Positions 1-12,000 of a stretch of 64,000 bases of DNA are shown here, piece by piece. The position numbers were made by a program, and so were the translations under genes. Numbering within the stretch: the first letter of the stretch is position 1; each line of letters starts with the position of its first letter. The notes under the pieces were generated by a model that was not told where the DNA came from, did not search any database, and was given only the letters and a program-made list of their open reading frames with translations. The stretch covers positions 186,001 through 250,000 of the forward strand of contig NZ_QZFU01000029.1 of the NCBI RefSeq assembly GCF_003598715.1. Reading direction: 5' to 3'. Source of the stretch: Nocardia panacis (GTDB lineage: Bacteria > Actinomycetota > Actinomycetes > Mycobacteriales > Mycobacteriaceae).

Positions 1-3000
1 CACGGATTTTCGCTCGCGGCGACGAGCCCGCCGGGATCGATCTGCGCAATGAGTTCGCCGAACTCCTCCCCGGCGCGCCGGTCAAGATTCCGCGGCACCT
101 GATTGTGCAGGTCGGCCGCGGTGGGCACGCCGATTGGATGGAGACGAGCTACAACCCCAAGGATCCGCGCGGCCCATGGCGGCCCACCTCCGATGGTGCG
201 TGGTTCGACTGGGCTATGCGGGAACAGCCGTGGGTTGCGCGAGGAGAGTCGCCCTGGGTCAGAGTGGAGGAGGGCAAACAGCAGGTCGATATTGTCGGCA
301 CACCTTTCGAATTCCAGCCGCTCGAGCGCCGCCAGGACAGCGAACTCTCGGCCGAGGTCGCCTTCCGCGCGGCTATGGAGCTGCGGGCACAGGGGGTTGT
401 GCTGGATCCGAATAATCCGGTGCACATCGACTACATCTCCGAGCAGATCCACATAGCTTGGCTGGAACGCAATGGTCTGCGCGCCAGCGAGGAGCAGTCC
501 AAGCCCTATGTCGGCATCCTCCACGACCTGGTGGATCAGCTCAGCGAGAAGGAACGCGATGCCGACCGGCTTTTCGCACGCTTGGCCGTCGAGGCGCTGA
601 TCGACGAAGGGCTCGCCGGTCATCCCGCCACCGAATCCGTTCGAGCAGCGGCGGATTCCGCCCATGCTCCCGGCGACCGTGCCGCATCGGAATCGAACGG
701 ATCCCGTGGCCGACGATTCGTAGCTACGCCTTTCGCCGAGGATTCGCCCGCGCACCTGCACACCACGGCGCTGAACGAGATGGCCAAGTATCTGGTCGAG
801 GCCGATGGCCAACCCCAATACATGGTGCCCGCACCCGAACTCGCCTACTTGCGGTCGCTGTTCGAGCAGGCAGGCATCGGCGACATACTTCCGATGCTGG
901 GTGATCACCTGCTCGGCGATCCGGCGGTGGGCGACGCCAAATACCGGGATCCGCGCCACGCCATGGCAGAAATAGCCCGAATGGCCTTGGCCCGCGGCTT
1001 CTTCGAAGAGCACCGGAACGGCAGCCCGATCATGCGCCTCGACGGCGACTTCGGGCCACTGACCGGGGCCGAACGCCACCCGACCGACCGGATGGCACAT
1101 GCGTCCCCGTCCGCACTCGGAAACCGCGTCGACCCGGATCCACTGCCCGGCTCACGTACCGACCGCGCTCACCTGTCCGCCCGCCTCGGCCTGCGCTCGG
1201 AAGAGGCGACACCGGAACGCCTCGTCGAAGAGCGATACCGAACCGTCCTGCGCGCGATCGTGATCGAGGCCCTGCACGAAACGATGGACGCGCACGCCGA
1301 AGCCACCGATCCGGCAGTGCGCGATCAACTCGCGGCCCAACGCGATACCTGGCTGCGCCTGCTCGGCCGCGACGAATCCGAAGCGGGCACAACCTGGTCG
1401 ACACCGCTCGGCGAAGCGCTGCGCACCGAAGTGCTCGACCGCCTCGATGCGCTCGCCGGTCTGCGCGCCTTGCACGAGGTGGATTCCGACCGCCCCTCGA
1501 GGGCAGATGCCATGTCGGATGGTCGTATTCCGACTGCTGCGGATGCTTTGGATGTACCGGGTGGTAAGGCTGCTCGGGGGGAGATGAGTCCTGTTGTCCC
1601 GAGTCGGCCGCGTCAGCGTGGTCGGCTCGGTGATACGGGTATCGAATTCGCCGACGGTGGGCGGGCGGATGGGCGTGGGCACGCCAATGATCCCCGCAAT
1701 GGGCACGGCACGCAGCCGACACCACCGGCGGCGTCGAGTGATCAGAGGGAGGCTCGGCGAGCGAGGGTGCGGCAGCAGGTGCTCGACTCGCTGCTCGATC
1801 CGTCGAATGCCGAGACTATCGTGCAGCCACGAGCCTGGCGGCTCAAAGCTGAACCGGCTGAGGATCCGCAGCGTTCGCATTTCGAAGCCCGTCCGGATCC
1901 GCGTGCGGGGCGGATCTATCGGGAAGAGCCGGAGCCGGGATCATCGCCGGGCGAGAGCAGAGCACGTCTGACCGAGGCGCGCTCCATCCGTGAGCGCCTG
2001 CCCGACTTTTCCTTCGGCAAGCCTGAGCATGTGTCGTCGGGACACACCGGGCTTCCGGTGCGGCTCGGCCCGGATGCCGGTGCGCGCGTGGTGTTGTCGG
2101 GTGTCGAGCCGTACACGTTGCGTGTGGTCGATATCCGGTTGGGCAGCGACCCGGTCAAGGCCGCCGCAGACCTTCGACAGTTGTACGCGCTGCTCGAATC
2201 CGAGTACCCGAATTCGCGGCACGAGTACACCGTCGTTGGGGACGAAGTGTCTCTCGGTGCCCCGACAGAGCATTGGGCGGGGACCAGGGCTGCCGAAGTA
2301 GGCGAGAAGTTCGAGAAGATCGAGAGGCGACTGCTTTGGCTGAAATGGGCCGATAGTGGCGCGATCGACGTGGCGGTGCAGCGTCTCGGCCGATTGATCG
2401 CCAGTTGCGAGGCGGATGCCAACGGGGCCTATTCGGTTCGGTGGACCGTGCTGGACAGGTTGGGCAGGCGGACCCTCCTGCTCGAAGTGATCGACAACGT
2501 CGATTTGGGTGTCGGCGGTTTCAGTGCGGGCGATTCCGGAGTCACGCCAACACCGGAGGGGAGGTCGTCGTGGTTCATCATCCGGGAGCCGGAGTCGGGC
2601 GGCCACGACGTGTCACCGGATTCGGCGGCCGAAGATCCCCATGTGACACAGGTCCTCGATCGAGGTTTTGGGATCGATCTGCGCAACCTCTCGATCAAGA
2701 AGACGTTGCTCGCCGCGTTCGGAGATCCGGCTGCGGTGGAGCCGATCCCGGATCCGGCAGGAGTGCGCGGAAAGAGATCCACATACCCGCGCTTCATGAA
2801 GTGGATGGGGACCGAAAAGGGGCGGGACGTCAAGAATCCCACCGAACAGGACTTCGCGGATTACGAGGAGTTCGCTCGGCCCGGAACGACCGGGGCAGAG
2901 GAGCACTCGGCCACGACGCGAGCCGAGCAGCGGCCAACCACGCCGGATCCGCAGGACGTGCCTGCCCGGCGCGCGGACAACACGGCCGGGACCGACCGCG

Positions 3001-6000
3001 ATGAGGTCTCGCAGCGACAGCGGGCACGCGAGGGCGCGGCGATGGCGCAGGCGCAACTGGAGGGGCTTGCGGCCGCGGAGAGGTTGCGCGAGCACAACCC
3101 TGGTGTGCGGGTCGACGCCGTGCGCGACATGGGTGGCGGCCGCACCGAGGTGTCGGTGACCTTGTTGCCGGAGGCCGGAGTGCCGGGCCGGGCGGTCGTG
3201 GTGTTGCGCGGTGGGATCGACCCACTCGCGGTACACGTCGAACAGGTGGAATTGGGCAGCGATCCGGTGCGCGCGGCCGAGCACCTGAACAATCTGTTCA
3301 CCAGAAATGGACCGTTCGAAGAGTTTGATCGCCGTGCGGGCCGCCCATACACCCGGAATATCTCCTTTGGATTCCCGAAGGGAGAGGTATGGCCGCAGGG
3401 GCGGGTCGACGATGCCGGTGCCGTCTTCAAATCGATCATTCGAGACCTGAGAAACCTGCATTGGAGCGATTCGGCAGCTATCGATAGTGCCGAAGTCTTA
3501 TTGCGCGAACTGATTACCGACTCGCTCGTGTACACCCGGTCCGTAGTCCGGGTCGAGTGGACGGTATTCGGCGAACACGGGTCCAAGGCGCTGTTCATCC
3601 GGGTGATCGAGGACGAGCCGGGCGATCATGTGCGGCGCGACCTGCCTCCCGGCGCGGGCGTCACCGAATCCGGGGGTCTGCGGTCGACGTGGCTGGTGCT
3701 CAAGTCGTCCGAGGGACCGCAGGACGGTTCGGGAGGTTCCGGTGGTAGTCGGCCGCACGGACCGACCGCGCCCCCCGTTGCGCCTGCGGACCGCGGACAG
3801 GGACAGACACCCCGAGGAACGAACGCGGCGCGGCCGTCCCGGCCACAGGATCCAGCCGCTGGTCTGGGTGGACGGTACACCGGCGGCGTAGTCACCGATG
3901 TGCCCCAGCAGCAGGTTCGACGTCGTGTCGGCTTCCCTGGTGGGCGGCAGCACCCGGACCGACTCTATGGCTTCGATCCCGAACTGCCCGAGGCGCATGC
4001 GAGTAACCGGCCACTGGATGGCGTCAAGCCTGCCGCCGATTCAGCTTCCGGCACGCATCGCCCGGCGGCGCAGGACGGTGCCGATCAACCTGCGCGCACG
4101 ACTGGCGCCGGCACGGAGCGCGCACCGGAAGATCCTGCTGGCCACCATGATTCGTCCGCACCGGCTCGGACAGGTGCGGAGCCCGAACCGCCGCGCACCG
4201 AGTCGAACCCGGTGCCTCGATTCGAACTGGGCGGCGATGGACCCGGTGACGCCGAAGACATGCGGCAGCGGGTTGCCGCGGCACTGGGATTTATGAATGC
4301 CGAGGATGTCGCGCCGCAGGTCTCCGAGGTCGTGTCGAATGCGATGGCGGTCAGGGGCGGTCCGGTCGTCGTGGAGAGGCACGACGCAGGCAGCGTCGTC
4401 CGGATCAAGGTCGGCCCGAACGGGCACGAACATACGACGGTGACGATTTCGAAGCCTGGAGACAAGCGCACGGTTCAGCTCGAAATGACTGCGGGCAAGG
4501 ATGATTCGAGCTCCGCCGAGCATGCGGTGGCGCGGTTGCGGGAGCTCACACGGGACTGGCGCGATCCCAACGGTGAACAGGCCGGTCACGCGGAACGGAT
4601 AACCGCCGACCTTGTGCGCGATATGCAGGCACAGACCGCCGGGGACGGCACGGTGTCGATCACAGTGAGCGGGTCGCCGGGCGCGCGACTGCTCGCGGTG
4701 GACGTAACCGATAACGCTCCCGACAGCGCCACCGTCAACGCGGTGCGGGCACGCGTCCTCACCGAGTTGGCGGAATACGCGCACCATGCGGACGTGGAGG
4801 CGGTCAGCGACCGCGGTGATCCCGCCGACGGCATTTCGGTCCACTTCGAGTTCGAGGAAAACACCGCGCGCATCGGTTCGGGCCGCGAACACGAGACCCC
4901 GTGTGGCTATGCGACGTTGCACGCCGACCCGGCGCTGCACGCCCGCCAGAGCGGTAAACCCATCGAATGGGGCCGAATCACAGTGCGGGACGGCGTGATT
5001 CTCGACGCCGACGGAGCACCGTTGACCACCGCACCGACCGGCGATCATTTCCTGGCCGCCGACCCGTGGGATGTCCGATACACCCGAACCGACGACCCCG
5101 GCGGGCTTTACGGCACCTTGAAAACGCCGTCCGAGCTGATCTTCGCCGCACATACCGTTATCCGCGAAGGGAAACTCGTCGCCATCATCGGCGATGTCAA
5201 CGAATTCCGTGGCGAGCCGACAGCGGACCCGCGTGAGAAGGCAAACCAGTCGGCGGCATACGCCGCCCAGGCGCTGCACACCTTCAATGATCTCGGCGCG
5301 GATATCTCCAGGGTCGACAAGAATGGCGAACCCCAGGGCGCACTGTGGCGCGACGGTGGCCGACCCGATCCCGCCGAGGTCAGCAGCAGTCGAATTCGCG
5401 CCGAAGAGATGTTCACCGGCTACGACCACGAAACCTGGTTCGGTGTCGAAAAGGTCGCGTACTCCGAAGATTCTATGACCGTCACGGTGACGATGAATCG
5501 TGTCGTCGGGGAAACCACCACGGCCACCATCACTTTCGGCCGCGAAGGCGACCGCTGGACCGGGCGGTACAGCGATATCGAACTCAGCTCGGATGTCGAA
5601 CGCTCCAGCGCCGACCTGAACAAGCTGAACCGCCACCTGAACGATTGGCTCGCTGGCGGTGTCGATCGCTCCGCCATCGATCAGGCGCTGGCGGGCAAGC
5701 TCCCCATCGACTCGAAGCCATCCACTTCTGCTGTACCGCAAACGCCCTCGCATGATCGGTCCGCGTCGAATGGGCGCGGTGTGCATCCTGGTGCGTTGCC
5801 GGATCGTCGTATTCCGACTGCTGCGGATGCTTTGGATGTACCGGGTGGTAAGGCTGCTCGGGGGGAGATGAGTCCTGTTGTCCCGAGTCGGCCGCGTCAG
5901 CGTGGTCGGCTCGGTGATACGGGTATCGAATTCGCCGACGGTGAGCAGGTGGATTGGCGTGGGCACGCCAATGACCCCCGCAATCGGAGGGCTGCGAATT

Positions 6001-9000
6001 CACAGGCCGATGCGCCGATTCACGGCGCAACCGAGGCACCGAATTCCCCTACGGACCAATCGCCCCCGAAGGCGGTGGATCCGCGCATCGGGTGGGGCAG
6101 GGCGACCGCGTCGGAATCGGTGCCGGAGCACGTGTCGCGCGGTGGGGACAGCGATGCGGCTGCACGGAGCAGTGGAAATGCGGAGGCGACGGAACCGACG
6201 CCGGATCCGGCAGGATTGCGCGCCCTCAAGAAGCATCCCAGTCTCGATCTCCTCGAGAAGTGGATGGAAGACAACGGGCGCTCCCTCCCCCCGAATAAGA
6301 AGGACTTCGAGGACTTCACGCGAGAGTGGGAAAGGTCTGAGCAAGAGCGTCGTTCGGCCCGGAAGCAAGCCGGCGAGCCGTCCGCCGCGGCGGCGGACGG
6401 CGAACGGCCGGATCTTGGTCGGTCCGGCGCGGCTGAGGCTGGTGGAGCGCGGCAGGATCCGACTTCGACTCGTGAAGACTTGACACGGACCCGTGTGGAT
6501 TTGTCCGAAGCCCCGACACAGGTTGTGCTTTCGGAACGGGAGCGGGAGGTTGTCCGGCGTGCCGCGATGCGAGCCGGTGCGGGATGGGTCGCGCCGGAAA
6601 GCAGAGCAGACGCTGTTCGAGTCATCGACGAACAGTTGGCTCGCGAGCAGTCGGCGGCGGAAAAGGCGCAGCGTGATGGTGTTGCGGCGGCGGAGGAGGA
6701 GTTGCGCGAATCCGCAACGGAGAAGCCGACGCTCGTGGCCAAAGGTGGTCCGGTCTTCGATGATGTGCGAGCACAGGTGAACAGGGTTGATGGACTCGGA
6801 GACCATGTGCGGGTCGACGAAGTACGCCGTTTCGATTCGGGTCGGGTGGAGGTAACGCTCACACTGGGGCAGGAAGGTGGCCCGCAGAGCACATTGACGC
6901 TGGTATTGCCCGAGAATGGCCAGGATACAGTTCATTTCACCCACTTCGACCTCGGCGAAAAGGCGGTCCGAGCGGCTGAAGCGTTGTATTCCCGACTGGA
7001 GCCGTTGAACAAGCCCGGTGGGCCGGTGTGGTCGGAGCGCATCGAGCAACGTTGGGAATTGGGCAGCGGTACGGTCGGAATGGGCGTTGTCCAATGGGGC
7101 AGTTTCGCGCGCTTGCAGATGACGGAGTTCATGAAGGACTCCGGATGGACCGAGGCACGCACAGAGTTTGCGGCAGAAATGGCCGACGGATTGATCCGCA
7201 GCCGCTTGCGCGTATCGGAGAGCGGCGCGATGATTCGTTGCACGACCTTCGGCGAGCCCGGCGAGCGGGTGATGCTGGTCGAGGTTATCGACAGCGGCGG
7301 CGCGCCGACGAGCCTTCCGGAAGGAGCGGGCGGCTCCGAGTTGCTCGCGGACAACCGGCGATCCACCTGGTTCGTCGTACGCGAGGCAGCCCTTCCCGAC
7401 CATGCGGGCGGTCGAAGCGCTCGCCATGAAAGTGGTGCGGCGCGTGAGGACCTCGGTGGTTCCCGTCCGTCAACTGATGAAGACGGGGTAAAGCCGGTCG
7501 GCGCGTCCGGTCGCGATCCGCGGGCGAGTTACCGTTTGACAGATGACACGGCGGGATCGACCCACCTGCCCACTGACGACAGCCCTCCCCACACGGTGCT
7601 CGCGCAAGGCGTCGACCGCGAACCCGCCGGTGACACCGCCAAACCCGCCGCCGCGGAAGCCACGCCCACCAACCCGCTCGGCGACGTTCTCAATGCGGGC
7701 GGGGCCACAGTTGCCGAGGTGTTCGGACGTGCCGGCACGGAGGTTCGAGTCGATCTCGTCGAGGAAATCGCTCCCGGCCACTTCAAAGTAGCGGTGACGC
7801 TGGAGGGAGGCACCACGGCAAAGGTGGAGCTGAAGGGCGAATCCGGCATCGTCACAGCGCGTGTCGTCCACCTCGAGTCGAGTGCCGATCCGGTGGTCGC
7901 CGCGCAGCGACTGCGTGAGCTGTTCCACGGTGTCGAGCCCGCGTTCTCCGATGTCGAGTTCAAGCCGGAAGCGCAGGAACTCGCGGCCCGCTCCGACCGT
8001 GGCGCCGACTACGATGCCGGCAAGTTGCTGCGCCGATTGATGGAGTTGAAATGGTTCGATCCCGAAGGGATCGGCCAAGCCTCGGCCCGCCTCGGCGGCA
8101 TGGTCGCAGATTCGCTGCATTCCACCGCGGGTTCGGTTCATGTCCGGTGGGCGGTGTCCGGTGAACCGGGCCAGCGGCGGTTGCTCATCGAGGTTGTCGA
8201 GACCCCCGATCCCACGCGCGGCCGTGCGGAGAATATCGACGCAACTGAACTGCCCGATGGTCGGCAATCGAGGTGGTTCGTTGTTTCCGAAGACAATCGC
8301 GGTGGTGCCCGCGCGGCCGATCATCCGACCCCGCCCGCCGGTGACGGTGGTCGAAACCGCCGGACGGAAGGCTCGGAAACCTCTGCACCGAAGCCTGATT
8401 CGCCTTCCAACGGTGCCACACAGCCATCCGCCGCCGACACGGGAGCCTCATCGGCTGAGTCTCCGTCCGACGGATACGCAGGTGAAAACAACGCGGTGAA
8501 GCTCGACCGCTCCGCCTTGGCTGCGGCCGCCGCGAAACTGGGCGCCGGCCGATCCGGTGCGGCAGACGCGCCGGAACACCTTGCACCGGAGTCTGATTCA
8601 CGGCCCGCCAATACCGCACAGTCCGCTGCGGACACCGCACCGCCCGTCGGTTCCGCAGCCGAGTCTCGGCCCGACAGACACGGGGAAACCGCTCGCACAG
8701 AGCGGATCACCCCCGCGCAGGCGCGGGCCGTTATGGCGGAATCGGCCGCACAGCCCGGAAAGGCCACCGGCTCGTCCAACACCGACGTTGCGCCGACTGC
8801 TGAACGCGCCGCCGATCCGGAGCCTGTCGACAATGGACGGCAGACCCACAACGCGGAGCGGATCAACCTCGCCGAAGTACGCGCCGCCGCAGCGCGACTG
8901 GCCGCGTCGCGCGGCGACAGCACCTTCACGAACAAAGCGGACGCGCTCGAACTGGGTGGGCGCGCCGACCGCCAAGACAGCGCGGCCGCGACCAACTACA

Positions 9001-12000
9001 AGCGTGGCCCCGGCAGCCCCGATCACAGGTTCCATCCCGACGATGGTGGCTACCAGCCCTCGGGATTCGACGCGGCGGCACGCAATGGCAATTCGTCGTC
9101 CGGTGCACACGTGTCGCCGGAAGCGGAAGCATCCGGCACCGGTCCGGCGAAGCCCGAAGCGCAGCATCCCGAGGTCCTGGATTCCGGCGAGTCGCGTCCG
9201 ATGCCGGGCGAATCGCATGAGGAGCGCCCCACTACCGATCCTGCGGTGGATCCTGTTGGTGCGGGCCGCGATTCGATTCCTGAGGCATCGGTCGACGAAT
9301 CGCGTAAGGGGACGGAAGCCTCGGACGCACCGGAACTCGACCCGCAGGCAGCGCGTCGCGCGAAGATGCGGAAGGTCCTCGACCTACTTGTCTCGGGTGG
9401 GGAAGTCGAGCCGCCGCCATTGACTCCCGAGGAGCGTGCCCTGCGCGGCGCGGGTTTGATACTGCCGCCGGATATGCGAGTCACCGAACAGCTGAACAAA
9501 CCCGTCTCCGCCGAGGCATCGCTGCCGGATGCTCCCGCGCATGCTGAGGCAGGCGCATCCGGCCATGATTCGAGGCCGTCCGCGATATCGGGCGGCGAAG
9601 CCCGCGAAGGCGATTCCGGAACTCGGCGGGATGAGGAGATGCCCGAGAATGCGCGTGCTCTCGTCCTGGCGGCGAACCGGCTCGGGGACTGGGTGTACAC
9701 GGCTCCGCCCGAAGAGCAGCAGCGGATTGTGGCCGAGCAGATCGTGCTGGACACGGCCCCTGTTCGGGAAACGGCGCGATTGGTGCGCGATCTCGGTCCG
9801 GGCTATGCGCTCGGCGAACCACACACCTCCGGCGACGGCCGAACCTATGTCCCGGTGACGGTCGGATCCGGCGAGGCGACAATGGTGTGGACACACCAGG
9901 ACTCGCTGCTCGTGCATGTCGAGGATGCGCGCCTGGGCACCGACGCCCCGGCTGCGGCGGCACGGCTGCGAGAGCTGTTCCCGCTGATCGCGGATCGCTT
10001 GCCCGGTACGGACTTCACCGAGAGCACGGTGAGGACGGGCGGGTTGTCCTTCGGCGTTCCCTCGGCGGAGCTGGGATCGCAACGTCAGGTCGAGTTGGTG
10101 CGAGCGCACAACCGGATCGCGGGTGAGTTGCGGAAGCTGAGCTGGTCCAGCCCCGAGGCGATGCGCGAAGCAACCCACCGTCTCGCGCGACTGATCGCGG
10201 GCGCCGAGGCGGATCCGCACGGGTCGTACGAGGTCAGATGGTCGTCGTTCGGTCGCAGCGGCAAACGGGTCCTGCTGATCGAGGTGATCGACGATGCTCC
10301 GGTGCGCGAAACCGGTTTCGTCTCCGAAACGGCCGGTGTCACCGAATCGGAGGGCAGGCGTTCATCGTGGTTCGTGATCCGCGAATCGGAGGCTCAGGGC
10401 CGTGGGCGGGACGAGACGTCGCCCATCGAGGCACCGGAAGCCACTGGCACGCCACATAAGTCGGGTGGCGAAGAGGTAAACCCCACTCGAGGCAGTTCGT
10501 CAAGCGGCATTGAGCCGAATGCGGAACATGAAGGTGCGCAGCCGGTTCGGGCGACATCCGGTTCGCGTGCGGAGCATGGCCCCGAACTCGATGCCACTGC
10601 GCCGCACACATCGCCTGCTGAGGCACCCAATGCGACGGAACACGATCCGCACTCGGCCGCCGATGCGCAGCACGGTGCGGAATCTGCTCCGGCAGCAGGG
10701 GGCAGTTCCTGGGCGGTCGAACCGTTCCAGGATCTCGGCGAGGGCTACCGGGTCGGTGCGGTGCGAATGCTCGACCCGAATCGTGCCGTCGTTCCGCTGA
10801 CGGTCGACTCGGCGGATGGCACACCGCGACAGGTCAGCTTGCTCATCAGTCGCGAAAACGGCCGCCGCACCGTGCATTACGCAAGCGTCGAACTCGGTGC
10901 GGAACCGATCGGGATGGCCGAGGCACTGCGAGAACTCGATGCGCACCTGTTGAATGCGGGCCTCACCGTCGCCGAGAAGTCCGGCGTTCGAGTCTCATTC
11001 ACCCTCGAGCCCGCCGAGGGCACCACGCCGGACGAGCGTGAGCGCCTGGCACCCAAGCTACGCGAGGCGGCCGTCGAACAGTTGAAGGAATGGGCCTGGG
11101 TCGGCGAGGAAAAAATCGGCGATGTCGCCGTTGTCGTTTCCGAGTACGCCGCCAATGCGCTCGGGAATTCCGATGGTCCGGTGACGGTCGTATTGACGGC
11201 CTCCGGAAAATATGGCTCGCGAAAACTGTTCGGCGAGGTGATCGACAACAATCCGAACCATGCGCCGGAAGAGTACGGCCGCCCACTCGGCGAGGGAGAA
11301 CCAAGCGATCCGCTCGTAATGTGGTCGGACGAAGCGATCGACACCTTCTTGGAAACCGCGAGCGAACGCGGTCGCGGACGAGGTATGGCCGCCATACTCT
11401 CCGACGCGGTCGGCGTTCAGGATATCCCCGGCGGCAAATCCACTTGGTTCGTCATCGGTGAGGAAAGAGGGAAGGGCGAAGGTGGCCGCCCCGACAACCA
11501 TCCCGATGGCGGCCCGGTGGATCACGATGCGGGCGGCCCGAATTCGCTACCGGATCGATCGGTCGATGTGAACGATCGAGGATCCGTTGACACGGTGCCG
11601 CTTGCCGAGAGCGGTCGCGGGGACACCGAACCGGGTCCGGATCGGGCGCGGTCGCTGTCGGGTGGCCCGGTGACCTCCGAACAACCTGCCGAACACACAC
11701 GGGAGTCGGATGTCACTGCCGCGGAATGGCATCTAAAGCCCGGCGCTACGGTGCTGGAGCATATCGACAGTTTCTACGACCGTCACCCTGAAGTGCGGGT
11801 CATCGTCATGAAGCACGATTCGGCTTTTGTCCCCGAACTCGTTGGTGAGTTCTTGCTCGGTGTGCACGAGGCCATGGTCGAGCACAGCTGGGATGTCGGT
11901 CAGATTGTAATCGGCAACGTGCGGCCGCATTCCAGATCGGTGATCGACGTCGTTGTCGCGGTGGAGGGCCACGAATCGTCTCTGCCCCCGGCGGATTGGC

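Noticed and set aside
4041..5966. Long open frame on the minus strand inside the giant gene (about 640 codons)
   Set aside because: High-GC antisense shadow of the plus-strand gene; Arg/Ala/Gly-rich sequence with no domain and no ribosome-binding site.
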